NCBI GenBank assembly: GCA_033807775.1
Contig: CM066314.1
Location: forward strand, 96,016,929 to 96,080,928
Length of the DNA: 64,000 nucleotides
Source of the DNA: Saussurea involucrata
Lineage: Eukaryota > Streptophyta > Magnoliopsida > Asterales > Asteraceae
Direction: 5' to 3'
Made by a program: the position numbers and the translations under genes
The notes under the pieces: generated by a model
Told to the model about the DNA's origin: nothing
The model's input: the letters and a program-made list of their open reading frames with translations, nothing else
Database searches by the model: none
Shown: positions 1 to 10,227 of the stretch, one piece after another
Layout of the letters: every line of letters starts with the position of its first letter
Position numbering within the stretch: position 1 is the stretch's first letter

Positions 1-1062
1 AACGGACAGTTCCGGTAGGCGAACTTAATAAATTCATAATTAATTATAGAAAAATCGTTAGGAGGCGTGTAATATATCCTCGGAAAGGTATTTCAGGGCA
101 CTTTTCAACCGTGTAATAAATCTGAGTTTTTCTGGAGTTTTAGTGGTCAAATCAGGTCCCGAACAGACCTGTTCGGTGTGACCGAAAGTTAGTTTTAGTG
201 ACAGTTTGGGGTGTGTCGCGTCGTGGGGTCCGGGTCTCGTATTGACGTATTTTATCGTACGTTTAGGTGCCGGAAAGTGATCGTCGTTGTGTGGAGCTAC
301 TTACTATTTTTAGCTAGGCGCGCACCCGAGGTGAGTTCTCTCACTACAATTAATTAATAGTTGTTTATTATTACTGTAGCACGTGTGTGAAAATTGTATG
401 CGGGATGGTTGGGGGCTAGGTAGTGGGAAGCCTAGTTAACATTATGTGCTACATTATTCGGCGGGGCCGAGTCCCGACGGGGACGGAGGTGTTCTACGCA
501 GTAGGCGTAAAAGGGGCGTTTACGCAGTAGGCGTAAAAAGGATGTCATACGCAGTAGGCGTAAAACGGGTGTTTCCCGCAGTAGGCGTAAAACGGGTGTT
601 TCCCGCAGTAGGCGGAAACGTGCGGCGGGGCCGTAGACCCGACATCCGCCCGGGGATTTTTTTTATGCGGTGGTTATTATACTTGTTTATGATTTGTTCG
701 TAGACTTGTATGTGGTGGTGTGATCCTCTTTGCTTTAGGGGTAATATGAGATAACCATTGTTAATTGTTGTGTTTGAATTCACTAAGCTTCGTGCTTACC
801 CCTCTCAATTTACAGTGGCTGCAGGTACAAGTGGTACGAAGGCATGACTGGCACACACTGACGCGCAAGATGGATGGGTCGAAGGATTTTCTTATTAAAC
901 ATTTTCCCGTTATTGAATAAACAATTTAATTTCCGCTGTTGACTTATGTTTTAATAACGCTCGTGGTTGGAATTATTATTTTGGGTTTAATAAATGGAGA
1001 CTTATTATTAAATATGCGCGTTTAAAATTTTTTAAATTTTCTTGAAATGTTGGGGCGTTACA
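1..1062 (+). repeat. Ty3/gypsy-type LTR (element A), 5' end outside window
   Basis: The segment ends in GGGGCGTTACA, the usual 3' end of plant chromovirus LTRs (TGTAA...TTACA). Near 787-812 it has the CTAAGCTTCGTGCTTACCCC-like stretch and pyrimidine run typical of such LTRs in plus orientation. It does not resemble the 3' LTR of T at 5096-6549, and no primer-binding site follows it. It is therefore probably the 3' LTR, or a solo LTR, of another element that landed in the gag of T. No complete gene is visible; the short ORFs over 446-783 come from the tandem repeat. Confidence 0.7.
496..620 (+). repeat. Five tandem copies of a 26-27 bp unit in LTR A
   Basis: Units begin at 496, 522, 549, 576 and 603. 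Each contains GCAGTAGGCG followed by TAAAA or GAAAC. The copies differ by a few bases. They lie in the LTR body and are not coding. Confidence 0.85.
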
Positions 1063-1069
1063 TCTTGAT

Positions 1070-1812
1070 TGTCCAGTCTCTGTGGATTCGATTCTGGTAT
1101 TTTACCAACTATTACTTGCTGTGACGATCATAGTGGACAGTGTACACTTGCACTTCCCACTGTGGACAGTTTGCAACCCACTGCGATTAAAACACATATT
1201 TCGCACGTACCAAAGACGGAAAGGTTTATCTTTGGGCTAAACTCAGAAGTCAGAAGGCTAGTGACTGCAAAAGGACCCGATACCTTCTCAGCTGCAGTTG
1301 ATGCCACAGAGAATGTTGAAAGATATATTAGAAGGGATACTGGCAATAAAAGTATCGGGAAGAGAAAGTGGGAAGGACCACAACACGATCCGAAGAAGTC
1401 CCGATTTCAGAGGTATGATAGCCGTCCGCCGTTTCGACCGGCGGAAAGACCATGTCAGAAGTGCAACCGTGTCCACCAAGGAAATTGCCAAGGTGATTTA
1501 CGAGCTTGTTATAAGTGTGGGAAGACCAGACACGTCATTAAAGATTGTAAGGTAACGCGGTTATGTTTCTTATGCAATTCTCCGGATCACCTTCAGTCGG
1601 ACTGTCTGCAGGGGAGGATACAGCAAGGTGGGTCATCGGACAGGCCAGCGATTGTTAAACCAGTAATACCAAAACGGGAACCGCCAGTAACCAGAGGTCG
1701 TGCATTTCAAATGTCCGAGAAAGAAGCGGAGGAAACTCCGGATGTTGTCACAGGTACATTTTTAATAAACTCTACACGTTCTAAGGTGTTATTTGATTCT
1801 GGTGCAAACTGA
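1070..1812 (+). CDS. T gag C-terminal part with zinc knuckles and start of protease (partial)
   Basis: This is an open frame with no real start; its upstream part was removed at the LTR A junction. Gag packages element RNA into particles. A stretch including RFIFGL and RRLVTAKGP matches the end of plant gypsy gag. Three zinc knuckles follow: CQKCNRVHQGNC (a shortened form), CYKCGKTRHVIKDC and CFLCNSPDHLQSDC. The ORF ends at the aspartic protease site DSGAN with an in-frame TGA at 1810-1812. That TGA fits a CGA to TGA transition, the usual decay of a methylated CpG. The same frame stays open after the stop. Confidence 0.8.
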
Positions 1813-3555
1813 TCGTTTGTGTCTCCTGCATTTGCTGCTTGCCTGTGTTTGAAACCTAAAATGCTAGAACATGCTCTATCAGTAGATACGGCAAATGATA
1901 ATCAAGTGTCAGTTATAGAAGTGTTTGATGGCTGTGTGATAAATATAGAGGGGTGTAGAGTGCCGAAACAATTGTTTCCTATAACTTTAATAGAGTTTGA
2001 CGTCATAGTGGGAATGGACTGGTTAGCCGAGAATCAGGATAACATAGTGTGTGATAAGAAGTTAATACATGTGGTATTACCTGAGAAGGGACCAGTAGTG
2101 ATTTATGGTGATCGTAGGAATCATCAGTCTATCCTTATATCTATGATAAAAGCCAGTAAGTGTGTGAATAAGGGTTGTCAGAGTTACTTGGCTTATGTGA
2201 TAGATATTAAGCCAGAAAAGAATAGGATGGAAGATATTCATATTGTTAGTGAATTCCCTGAAGTATTCCCCGAAGACTTGAATAGTCTTCCGCCCACTAG
2301 ACAAGTAGAGTTCGGTATAGACCTGATTCCTGGAGCCACTCCTGTAGCCCGTGCACCTTATCGTCTAGAACCTCCAGAGATGAAAGAGATGATGGCACAA
2401 CTACAAGACCTATCCGATAAAGGCTTCATCAGACCTAGTTCTTCGCCGTGGGGAGCACCAGTGTTATTTGTGAAAAAGAAGGATGGTTCGATGAGGATGT
2501 GCATCGACTATCGGGAACTGAATAAGCGCACGATAAAGAACAAGTATCCGTTACCCCGAATTAATGACCTCTTCGATCAGTTAGTTGGAGCTTGCTATTT
2601 CTCCAAGATTGATCTAAGATCCGGTTATCACCAGTTGAAAGTTAAAGAAGAAGACGTTCTAAACACTGCTTTTCGAACAAGGTATGGACATCACAAATTC
2701 TTAGTGATGCCGTTCGGACTGACGAACGCTCCAGCTGCCTTTATGGATTTAATGAATCGGGTATGTAAGCCGTATATCGATAAATTTGTTATTGTATTTA
2801 TCGATGATATACTTATCTACTCCCGATCCAAAGAAGAACATGCGCAACATCTTCGTTTAATTCTGGAGCTATTAAAGAAGGAGAAGTTGTACGCTAAATT
2901 CTCGAAATGTGAATTTTGGTTACGAGAAGTTCAGTTTCTGGCGCATGTAGTTTCCGAAGAAGGCATTCAAGTTGATCCAATGAAAGTGGTAGCAATTGAA
3001 AAGTGGGAACCTCCGAGGACGCCAACCGAAGTACGTAGTTTTCTGGGTTTAGCCGGCTACTATCGGAAATTCATAAAAGACTTCTCTCGTATCGCAACGC
3101 CTTTGACTAAGCTGACCCGGAAGAACTTGAAATTTGAATGGAAAGAAGAACAAGACGAGGCATTCCGGATATTGAAAGAGAAACTGTGTAGTGCGCCGAT
3201 TCTATCGCTACCTGAAGGTTCGGAAGACTTTGTTGTTTATAGTGATGCGTCAAAACTGGGATTGGGATGTGTACTTATGCAGCGTGGAAAAGTTATTGCT
3301 TATGCTTCTCGTCAATTGAAGGATCATGAAAGACAGTATCCTACGCACGACATGGAGCTTGCAGCAGTCGTCTTTGCGTTAAAGATTTGGAGACATTATC
3401 TGTATGGTTCCAAATGTCAGATTTATACCGATCATAAGAGTCTCCAACATCTCTTTGACCAGAGGGAACTAAATATGAGACAAAGAAGATGGCTAGAATT
3501 GCTGAATGATTACGACTGTGAAATCCTTTATCACCGGGAAAGGCAAATGTGGTAG
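1813..3555 (+). CDS. T protease, reverse transcriptase and RNase H (broken)
   Basis: This continues the gag frame after the TGA; the first ATG is at 1819. It completes the protease fold (VIVGMDWL about 55 codons in), then carries a reverse transcriptase with KKDGSMRMCIDYRELN and the catalytic FIDD at 2797-2808, where the two Asp bind metal. RNase H follows with YSDAS, DMELAAV and YTDHKSL. The activity would copy element RNA into DNA in cytoplasmic particles. The frame ends at a TAG (3553-3555) because one base is lost near 3530-3536. The GKANVVADALSR region typical of gypsy continues in another frame from 3549. Confidence 0.85.
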   Translation, partial: SFVSPAFAACLCLKPKMLEHALSVDTANDNQVSVIEVFDGCVINIEGCRVPKQLFPITLIEFDVIVGMDWLAENQDNIVCDKKLIHVVLPEKGPVVIYGDRRNHQSILISMIKASKCVNKGCQSYLAYVIDIKPEKNRMEDIHIVSEFPEVFPEDLNSLPPTRQVEFGIDLIPGATPVARAPYRLEPPEMKEMMAQLQDLSDKGFIRPSSSPWGAPVLFVKKKDGSMRMCIDYRELNKRTIKNKYPLPRINDLFDQLVGACYFSKIDLRSGYHQLKVKEEDVLNTAFRTRYGHHKFLVMPFGLTNAPAAFMDLMNRVCKPYIDKFVIVFIDDILIYSRSKEEHAQHLRLILELLKKEKLYAKFSKCEFWLREVQFLAHVVSEEGIQVDPMKVVAIEKWEPPRTPTEVRSFLGLAGYYRKFIKDFSRIATPLTKLTRKNLKFEWKEEQDEAFRILKEKLCSAPILSLPEGSEDFVVYSDASKLGLGCVLMQRGKVIAYASRQLKDHERQYPTHDMELAAVVFALKIWRHYLYGSKCQIYTDHKSLQHLFDQRELNMRQRRWLELLNDYDCEILYHRERQMW

Positions 3556-3869
3556 CTGATGCATTGAGTCGTCAAGAAAGGGGTGGAACAATAAAAGTTA
3601 TTTCGCTACGAACTGAACTCCTACCCAACATATTTGACGAATTGCAGAAGTGTCAAGTGGAGGCTTATAAGGATGAACATCTGAAATCAGAACGGTTAGC
3701 GGGGATGTTAGCATTGCTATTAAAAGATGATCGTGGGTTATTGTGTCTGGGAAGTAGAGTGTGGGTACCTCGTTTGGGTGGGTTACGTGATCGTGTTTTA
3801 CAAGAAGCTCATCAATCCCGTTTCTCTATTCACCCAGGTACAAACAAGATGTATAAAGACCATAAATAA
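3549..3869 (+). CDS. T RNase H tail and integrase zinc-finger N-terminus (fragment)
   Basis: The fragment opens with VADALSRQ, the gypsy connection between RNase H and integrase, then runs to the first His of the HHCC integrase finger (HPGTNKMYKDHK). A TAA at 3867-3869 interrupts the finger. The frame continues past it (FYWWPG, then CDSCKK), so this is one nonsense mutation, not a true end. Confidence 0.75.
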   Translation: MVADALSRQERGGTIKVISLRTELLPNIFDELQKCQVEAYKDEHLKSERLAGMLALLLKDDRGLLCLGSRVWVPRLGGLRDRVLQEAHQSRFSIHPGTNKMYKDHK

Positions 3870-3911
3870 TTCTATTGGTGGCCAGGGATAAAAAGAGAAA
3901 TTGCTCAGTAT

Positions 3912-5057
3912 GTGGAAAGATGTGATAGTTGTAAGAAAGTGAAGATCGAACACCAAAAGCCGTTTGGTCAACTACAACGGCTAGAAATACCTATGTGGAA
4001 GTGGGAGCAGATTACCACAGATTTCATCACGAAGCTACCAAGAACTCCGAAAGGATTTGATTCTATTTGGGTGATCGTCGACAGATTGACAAAGTCTGCA
4101 CATTTTCTACCGATAAAGGAAACCGATTCGATGGAACGATTAGCTAAGCTGTACATTGACAAAATAGTAACTCGGCATAGAGTTCCAATCTCGATTATTT
4201 CTGATCGTGATAGTCGTTTTACTTCAAGATTATGGAGAAGTTTTCAAAGGGAAATGGGGACTCGGATAAAGTTAAGTACGGCGTATCATCCCCAAACAGA
4301 TGGGCAGAGTGAACGAACGATTCAGACCTTAGAAGATATGTTCCGGGCTTGCATTGTTGATTTTGGGGGATCATGGGATAAGCACTTACCGTTGATCGAG
4401 TTTGCATATAACAACAGTTATCATTCCAGCATACAAGCGGCACCGTTTGAAGTACTGTATGGTAGGAAATGTCGAACGCCTCTATGTTGGAACAAAGTGG
4501 GAGAGAAACAGTTGGCGGGGCCGGAAATAGTTCAATTAACTGCCGATAAGGTTACTCAAATTAGAGAAAGATTGAAAGTGGCTCAAGATAGACAGAAGAG
4601 CTACGCTGACCGACGCCGAAAGCCATTGGAATTTCAAGTTGGGGATTTCGTAATGTTAAAAGTTTTGCCATGGAAGGGAGTCATCCGATTTGGGAGACAA
4701 GGTAAACTTAGCCCAAGGTATATCGGACCGTTTGCAATTACAGAAAGGATCGGTGAAGTAGTTTACCAATTAGATCTTCCACCGGAATTGAGCAGGATCC
4801 ATAATGCATTTCACGTATCGAACTTCCGAAAGTGTTTGGTTACTCCAGATCAGTCAGTCTCCCTACCAGAGATACAAGTAGATGAAAGATTTAATTATGT
4901 GGAAGAACCAGAAGCAATAATTGATCATAAAGTCAAAGTGCTGCGGAATAAGGAAATCAAGCAAGTAAAGGTTCAATGGAGGCATCATAGAGGTCAGGAT
5001 GCTACGTGGGAATCCGAATCGGAAATGAGAGCCAAATACCCTCATCTTTGTACTTAA
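3912..5057 (+). CDS. T integrase core, GPF module and chromodomain
   Basis: This is the same frame as the preceding fragment. The CDSCKK pair completes the HHCC finger. The DDE core shows TDFITKLP, IISDRDSRF and HPQTDGQSERTIQTLEDM. A GPFAITERIG module and the HNAFHVSNFRKCL block follow. The last 50 or so residues (VKVLRNKEIKQVKVQW, then WESE) have chromodomain layout. In chromoviruses that domain is thought to steer integration to marked chromatin. The stop at 5057 is the expected end of the polyprotein, about 25 bases before the polypurine tract. Confidence 0.88.
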   Translation: MERCDSCKKVKIEHQKPFGQLQRLEIPMWKWEQITTDFITKLPRTPKGFDSIWVIVDRLTKSAHFLPIKETDSMERLAKLYIDKIVTRHRVPISIISDRDSRFTSRLWRSFQREMGTRIKLSTAYHPQTDGQSERTIQTLEDMFRACIVDFGGSWDKHLPLIEFAYNNSYHSSIQAAPFEVLYGRKCRTPLCWNKVGEKQLAGPEIVQLTADKVTQIRERLKVAQDRQKSYADRRRKPLEFQVGDFVMLKVLPWKGVIRFGRQGKLSPRYIGPFAITERIGEVVYQLDLPPELSRIHNAFHVSNFRKCLVTPDQSVSLPEIQVDERFNYVEEPEAIIDHKVKVLRNKEIKQVKVQWRHHRGQDATWESESEMRAKYPHLCT

Positions 5058-5081
5058 CTGAATTCCGGGACGGAATTCTTT

Positions 5082-5095
5082 TAAGGGGGAGATGA
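5082..5095 (+). promoter_or_regulatory. T polypurine tract
   Basis: TAAGGGGGAGATGA lies directly before the 3' LTR start TGTAATATCCC. It is the expected plus-strand primer. Confidence 0.8.
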
Positions 5096-6549
5096 TGTAA
5101 TATCCCGGGTAAGTCCGTTAGATATTTTACCTATCCGTCAACTTAATTTAACCATAAGATATAATGATTTGGTTAAGTTTGAGATAAGTTATAAGGTTAA
5201 GGGTGTTTTGGGTCATTTTGGAATAGTTTGAGCCAAGAAGGTAATTTTGACCTATATTATCTCTTAAGCCTCGTATACTCATCAGATACCTAAAATAAAA
5301 AGTGTGTGTGTGTGCGGGAGTTCTGGAGGCGAAAAGAAGCAGTGGACGAAATCTACGGTTAGAGCATCAATCGAATGGGTTAGAGGCGATTTTGAGGTAT
5401 GTTTCTTTACAGTATGTATTTGTAATCACGAATAGAAGATACCTATCGGTTTAGAATTTCTAATTTCGCGTCTTGATTAGATTTCAATCAATTTCTGGGT
5501 AAGTGAAACCGACTGTGTTCTTGAAGACTCCCGGTGGAGTCCCGGTACTGTCGACTCCCGGTGGACTCCCGGTATAGTGAACTCCCGGTATTGTGAACTC
5601 CCGGTGATCGAGACTCCCGGTACCAAGGAGTCTCGGTACTGAGAAGTCCCGGTACTCTATGTAGTCCCGGTAGTTTGCTAAGTTTAGTGGTACAGTTGAG
5701 AACAGGAACTGGTAGGCTTTATATGTTTGGCTAGTAAAGCGGTGTATGTATCTTAAATTGTTTCAGATTCTGTGGAGTCATGATAAGAGATAAGACCATT
5801 TTGAAAGGAGATTGCGAGCTGTGTAATAATCAAAACAGGTGAGTTTTACTTTAAAATATTTTTTACTGGAATACATATCCGTATGGTTTGGGAATGTGAT
5901 AAATGGTGATTATGTGTTTATATGTGCGATATATGTGAATTATAATATATTGAGGTATTATATTTACATGAGTATTATAATGTGTTATAATACGTTGGCC
6001 GGGCTTAGGACCGGTGTGTTTGGCTATATAATCTGTATAGCGTTGTTTGGCTGTAGATGTTGTACATCGTTGTAAATTTATTAGTTGGCTTGCAACCAAC
6101 TAATATGGCCAGGAGGAATGAGAAGGGAGGGTATATGATGTGTGAGTTCAAATTGATATATTTGATCGTGCTGTGTGATTTATATAATTAAGGTTTATAT
6201 AAATGATTTCAAACTAACATGGTTTTTCTCACTTAGACCCTTAGGTCTAACCCTCATTTTGTTTTAAAAATATGTATTCCAAGTGGTGGATCGAGTAAGG
6301 GCAAATGATTAGAGTAATCGATGGATAGCTTTTGTGAAGGAATGCATGATGAAGATTTTAGCATGTTTAGCAGTTGTATTATAATAATTAAATGTTATCT
6401 ATGTATTTAGTATAAAGTTTGTAGTAGAATGGCTTTTTCTGATTGTAGAAGACTACGGGACCGTACTTGTAATATGATGTTTCGTTTGTCATATCAATGT
6501 TATGTTACAATATGTGATCTGTTGTGTATATGAGAATTGGGTTGTTACA
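5096..6549 (+). repeat. 3' LTR of T
   Basis: The LTR runs from TGTAATATCCC to GGGTTGTTACA, 1,454 bp. Termini match chromovirus LTRs. It includes a GT microsatellite near 5303-5315, a CCCGGT cluster and a pyrimidine-rich stretch near 6225-6265. No second copy is in the window, so age cannot be estimated. The short ORFs at 5839-6099 are not supported. Confidence 0.8.
5527..5673 (+). repeat. Cluster of about ten CCCGGT-centred repeats in the T LTR
   Basis: ACTCCCGGT or GTCCCGGT recurs about every 10-20 bases with irregular spacing, with one decayed copy (GTCTCGGT). CCCGG is CpG/CHG rich, so it is a plausible dense methylation target. It is not coding. Confidence 0.8.
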
Positions 6550-6578
6550 TATTGTTTGCTTAAAAATGGGATCAACAA

Positions 6579-6592
6579 TTGGTATCAGAGCC
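6579..6592 (+). promoter_or_regulatory. N0 primer-binding site
   Basis: TTGGTATCAGAGCC, complementary to the 3' end of plant initiator methionine tRNA, lies one base after the LTR end. Confidence 0.85.
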
Positions 6593-9308
6593 GATTGAAT
6601 AAACTTTTATTCAAAATCGGTCATCTATGTAACAATATAAGTTATTAGATGATTTATTTGTTGTTTTGGTGCTTAGATTGATTCAATCACATGAGCCTAA
6701 ACACAAATATCATTCTAATGGTTTATTCTCTGTTTTTGTGCTTATTGGAAACCCATTTATTCATTTATATGAGATTTGGATAATCTTTCATAGAAAACTT
6801 TGTTGTTTCTTCACAAAATCTGATTCTGCACACCACATGTTTGATGAAATGTCTGAGTGAAGATTTGATTCAATTTTGGTTAAATCTGATCTGATTTAAT
6901 ACATGTGTGTGTTTTGATTCTTTCTCATTCATTGGTCTTATTTGATAAGCACAAAGTAGATGGTTGATCTATGATCTCATCCTTGTGTGTGCTTAAGTCC
7001 ATAGCATTTTTTTGGCATCTTGGTAGTAAGGTTGTTGATCTTTGATCTGACCTTTATTTAAATCCAGGATTGGACTCTCTTTTACTCAGATTTTGTATGT
7101 CTTTAGCTGCTCATAATCATTTAAATCAAAAACTAAATCATTTGAGTCTTGGAAATTGTTGATTGAGAAAGATTTGATGCTGTGTTACATGTTCAAAGTT
7201 TGATCTGAAAAGATTTTGTACTTTTGAGTGCTTCTAATCAGTTTTCTGACCTGATCAATTAGAGATCTGAGTATTTGCACTCATTGCTTTAAAAGATTTA
7301 TGGAGATCGGCTTATTTTTACATCAAATCGGTTTTATGAGCATTTGATATAATTGGAGGAAAAAGACAGCATGCTGAAAAATTTTGCGATGCTGCAGTAA
7401 GTTGATCATATCTCACACATCAAGGCACCAATCGATACGATTCAAAAGGCCCTGGATTGAAAACATATTGATGAACAAATTTCATGGTTTACGCTTTCAC
7501 AGATTCGAATTTTATAAGTGTCATACGCATCGTTGAATTGGACAACAGTGTGCTGATGGAAAGCTGTTGGACAGATCTGCGCTACTGTGGTAAATAAACC
7601 ATATCTTTTTCGTACGAGCTCCAAAAGAGGTGATTCAAGATGATCTGTACAGACAACGAACCAATTAAATTTGTTTCTGATTTGAGTTTTTGCAAACTCC
7701 AGAGCTATAATGGTCTAAATCAGTGTCCAAGTTTGTGTAAAATTGATGTTAAGCTGTTGCTTTCATTCTGTCATGATGTCATGCTGTCCAGAATTAAGCT
7801 GCTGCTGCTACCATTAAATCACAACTTGATGTTGTTTGAAATGCCCAGCAGAAAGGCTATTGTTCAAAGCTTAATCAGAGTTGTGCAGAGAATTAAGTTG
7901 CTGCTTGGATCTGTTTTTGTGTTCGGAAAGTGCAGAAAAATCTGCTTACTGCTGTTCGAAAGCTGCTGCAGCAAAATGTTGTTGCTGTTGTGTTAAATTC
8001 CATGTCCAGAAATTCTCTTAAGTGACCGCAAATCACTGTTATGATAGCCAATCTATTGTGGCCAGAAACTAGCGCAGAAGATCATTACGTGCAGCAATTT
8101 TTTTTTTGCTATTGTTTGTAATGGACTGCAGAACGTTATCTGAAGCGGCTGTTTGAAATGGGCAGAATCTGCAAGAGGTGGTTTGAAACTTGATGTTGCG
8201 CTCTGATCATAGACACAAGCTATGCTCAGAGGCTGCACACGCACAAATCCTCTGTGCAGTTGTACAGAGACTCTGTGCACACAGTGGTCGTCCAAAACCA
8301 CAAGCAAAGCTGGTGCAGAAGACTCTGATACGGGTTAGAATAAATAGGCTATATCGCAGAGCCTCTGCAGTGGCTGTCCAGAGCCCTTGTAGGTTGTTAA
8401 GAAGTTGTTGTTTGTACAAGTGCAGTCCAGAGAGGGATTTGGTTGATCCAGAAGAGTTTTAGACTTATCAGACAGATTAAGTTGCTATCCAAACCCTTCA
8501 GAGGATCATACAGACACGATTCTAAGCTGTCCACAGATGATTTTCAATAGTCTATGACAAGCCTCAAAACTGAATGCACATTTTACTAGTTCACAGAGCC
8601 TTTGTGCTGATGTTTGGTGTTGCTGTCTAGATTCAGACTTCTCGATAGACGCATATTTGAAGTGAAGAATCTCTTATTCATGCAGAGGCCTCTGAGGATC
8701 ATTCGCAGAGCCTCTGTAAGGCTTTATAGAGCCTCTATTTTGTTGCATCGAAGGCTGTCCAGAGACACAACCACAGCTTGATAGAGCTTGATTGTTTACA
8801 GTCAAGAATCGAACAGGTACTGTAGCTTAGAAACTCAGAATCGGTGAAGAAAAACATCAGAAGCAAAGAAGCTTGTAAGTTGTCCATATGAAATCCACAG
8901 AGGTTATCTACAGAGCCTCTGTAAACTTATTAGAGCTTAATCAATTGTTGTCCAGAGGCTGACGTAACAATGCCTCTTCAGAGTAACCCTTATCAGAGTT
9001 ACAAATCTACTTATTCAGAGTTGTGTGATCAGAGGCTCCTATGCAGAACTTAGTGTATCGTCTAGAGGACGTGCAGAGCCTCTTAAGGCAGTCCAGAAGC
9101 TCTGTGGCAGATTACAGAAGCTGTCCGGGTGAGCAGAACCACAGAGGATGCAAACATTTTGCGACCAAAAGCTGTGTAATGCAGAAATGTCATGTTCGAA
9201 GAGCAAAACAGAGAATTGATAGAGGCAAATCACAGAGCCTCTGGGAGGCTGTCTAGAGCCTCTGTACTCATCTGTAGAGCCTCTCATGAGAGTCAATTAA
9301 AATCCAAG

Positions 9309-9452
9309 TGTGGTGTTCTTCCATTTTCCCCTCCATATTATCAATTAATGAATATGAGATGATTTCTTTTATGATTGTTCTTCATGTTTATCATCTCTAC
9401 ATTTATATGGAGATTTTTATTTTCTATTGTTTGCTTAAAAATGGGATCAACA
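9309..9452 (+). repeat. N0 3' LTR, about 144 bp
   Basis: The right end is fixed by the 28-base match to 6550-6577. The left end is placed at TGTGGTG after TTAAAATCCAAG because it starts with TG; it cannot be verified since most of the 5' LTR is not in the window. No good polypurine tract precedes it, which weakens the left boundary. Confidence 0.5.
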
Positions 9453-9493
9453 CATTGTCAGAGAGGATCTCTTGATGTAGAAAATCAAGGAAG

Positions 9494-9506
9494 GCTCTGA
9501 TACCAA
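9494..9506 (-). promoter_or_regulatory. E2 primer-binding site
   Basis: The minus strand reads TTGGTATCAGAGC one base after the LTR end at 9508, which fixes the orientation of E2. Confidence 0.85.
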
Positions 9507-9507
9507 T

Positions 9508-10227
9508 TGTTAATCCCGATATTACTCAACAATGATATTAATCTCTATTAGTTCGAACAAATGAGTATGCGGAAGCGTTTTAAAGAACTAAAGAGATGCT
9601 TGGTAGAAAAACACACATAATCAAATACATGAAATAGTAATAACACAAGAGTTTCAGCTCAAAGATTCACTTTGTATTGATTAATCAAGAACACCAAGAA
9701 CAGCGAAGGTATGAATAGTATTCTGCTCTAAACAGGTGTGTGTGTGTGTGTGTTGTGCAAAGTTAATAGAAGAGCTCAACATGAGCCTTCTATTTATATT
9801 ATACTACAGGGGACAATTGGGAGACAAGAAGTACTAAGGGTACAAAGACAACATCGTGGATCTGCAACAGGTACAACGTTAATGTAGTGCGCCGTTTTCT
9901 GCAAAGGCTGCAACCCATTAGAGGTGGACACGTGGAATGTGCAGGGCACGCCTTGTTCGAACGATCTTCAGGATCTTCGTACAACAGAGGCACGTGAGAG
10001 GCACGATCTTCTTTGTCTTGATTTTCATATTATCTTCAGTCTTCTAAGTCTTCCTACCACAGAGGCTCTGCCAAGTGTGACAGAGGCTCTGTGGCCTTGT
10101 CCTCTGAGAACGTCTTCTGTAGAGTCTTCACTTGGATGTTTACTCGGTGTCTTGGCAGAGGCTCTGTCGATGAACTTACACTTAGCCTATTTTTCAATAC
10201 TTCTTCTAATAGAAGTTGGAGCTAACA
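9508..10227 (-). repeat. 5' LTR of E2 (720 bp)
   Basis: TG...CA ends, homologous to the 845-bp LTR of E at both ends. It contains several CAGAGGCTCTG words (10056-10165), a GT microsatellite at 9736-9755, a minus-strand TATA-like AATATAAATA (9791-9800) and a CACGTG at 9929-9934 upstream of it. The right flank is directly Athila-type reverse transcriptase sequence. Confidence 0.8.

Larger units (their letters stand above)
1063..6549 (+). mobile_element. Ty3/gypsy chromovirus T, lacking its 5' LTR
   Basis: Order is gag zinc knuckles, protease, reverse transcriptase, RNase H, integrase, chromodomain, polypurine tract and 3' LTR, which is the plant chromovirus plan (Tekay/Del type by my reading). 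The 5' LTR and gag N-terminus are missing because unrelated LTR A abuts the gag at 1062/1063. On the right T joins the last 28 bases of the N0 LTR, so T inserted into N0. Two nonsense changes and one frameshift break the polyprotein. T is a relic. Confidence 0.85.
6550..9452 (+). mobile_element. Non-coding LTR element N0 (LARD/TRIM-like)
   Basis: The last 28 bases of an LTR (6550-6577, ending GGGATCAACA) recur identically at 9425-9452. The first copy is followed at once by a primer-binding site. The element is thus bounded by LTR ends, with T inserted into the 5' LTR. The 2.7 kb between has no ORF that I can assign to any retroelement protein; the longest chance ORF is 118 codons at 7640-7996. 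From about 8220 it is rich in CAGAGCCTCTG-type words, as in E. It would need all enzymes in trans. Confidence 0.6.
9453..10227 (-). mobile_element. E2: 5' end of a minus-strand copia element of the E family
   Basis: Read on the minus strand this is an LTR (10227 to 9508, TGTTAGCTCC...ATTAACA), a primer-binding site, and about 40 bases of leader (CCTTCCTTGATTTTC...) that match the start of E at 40845-40885. The leader stops where N0 begins, so N0 inserted into it. LTR start and end also match E, but the body is diverged. The rest of E2 lies left of the window or is lost. Confidence 0.8.

Noticed and set aside
446..783. Short ORFs of 85-87 codons on both strands with repeated peptide words
   Set aside because: They are translations of the 26-27 bp tandem repeat in LTR A and have no other support.
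5839..6099. Two 78-codon ORFs on opposite strands
   Set aside because: A/T-rich LTR sequence; hydrophobic translations from T-rich codons, no family resemblance.
7640..8462. ORFs of 84-118 codons, one Leu-rich
   Set aside because: Leu comes from CTGCTG runs in non-coding N0; overlapping ORFs on both strands argue against coding.
9494..9506. tRNA gene fragment (GGTATCAGAGC)
   Set aside because: It is only the primer-binding site complement next to an LTR; no cloverleaf around it. The same applies at 6579, 14237, 26874 and 40846.
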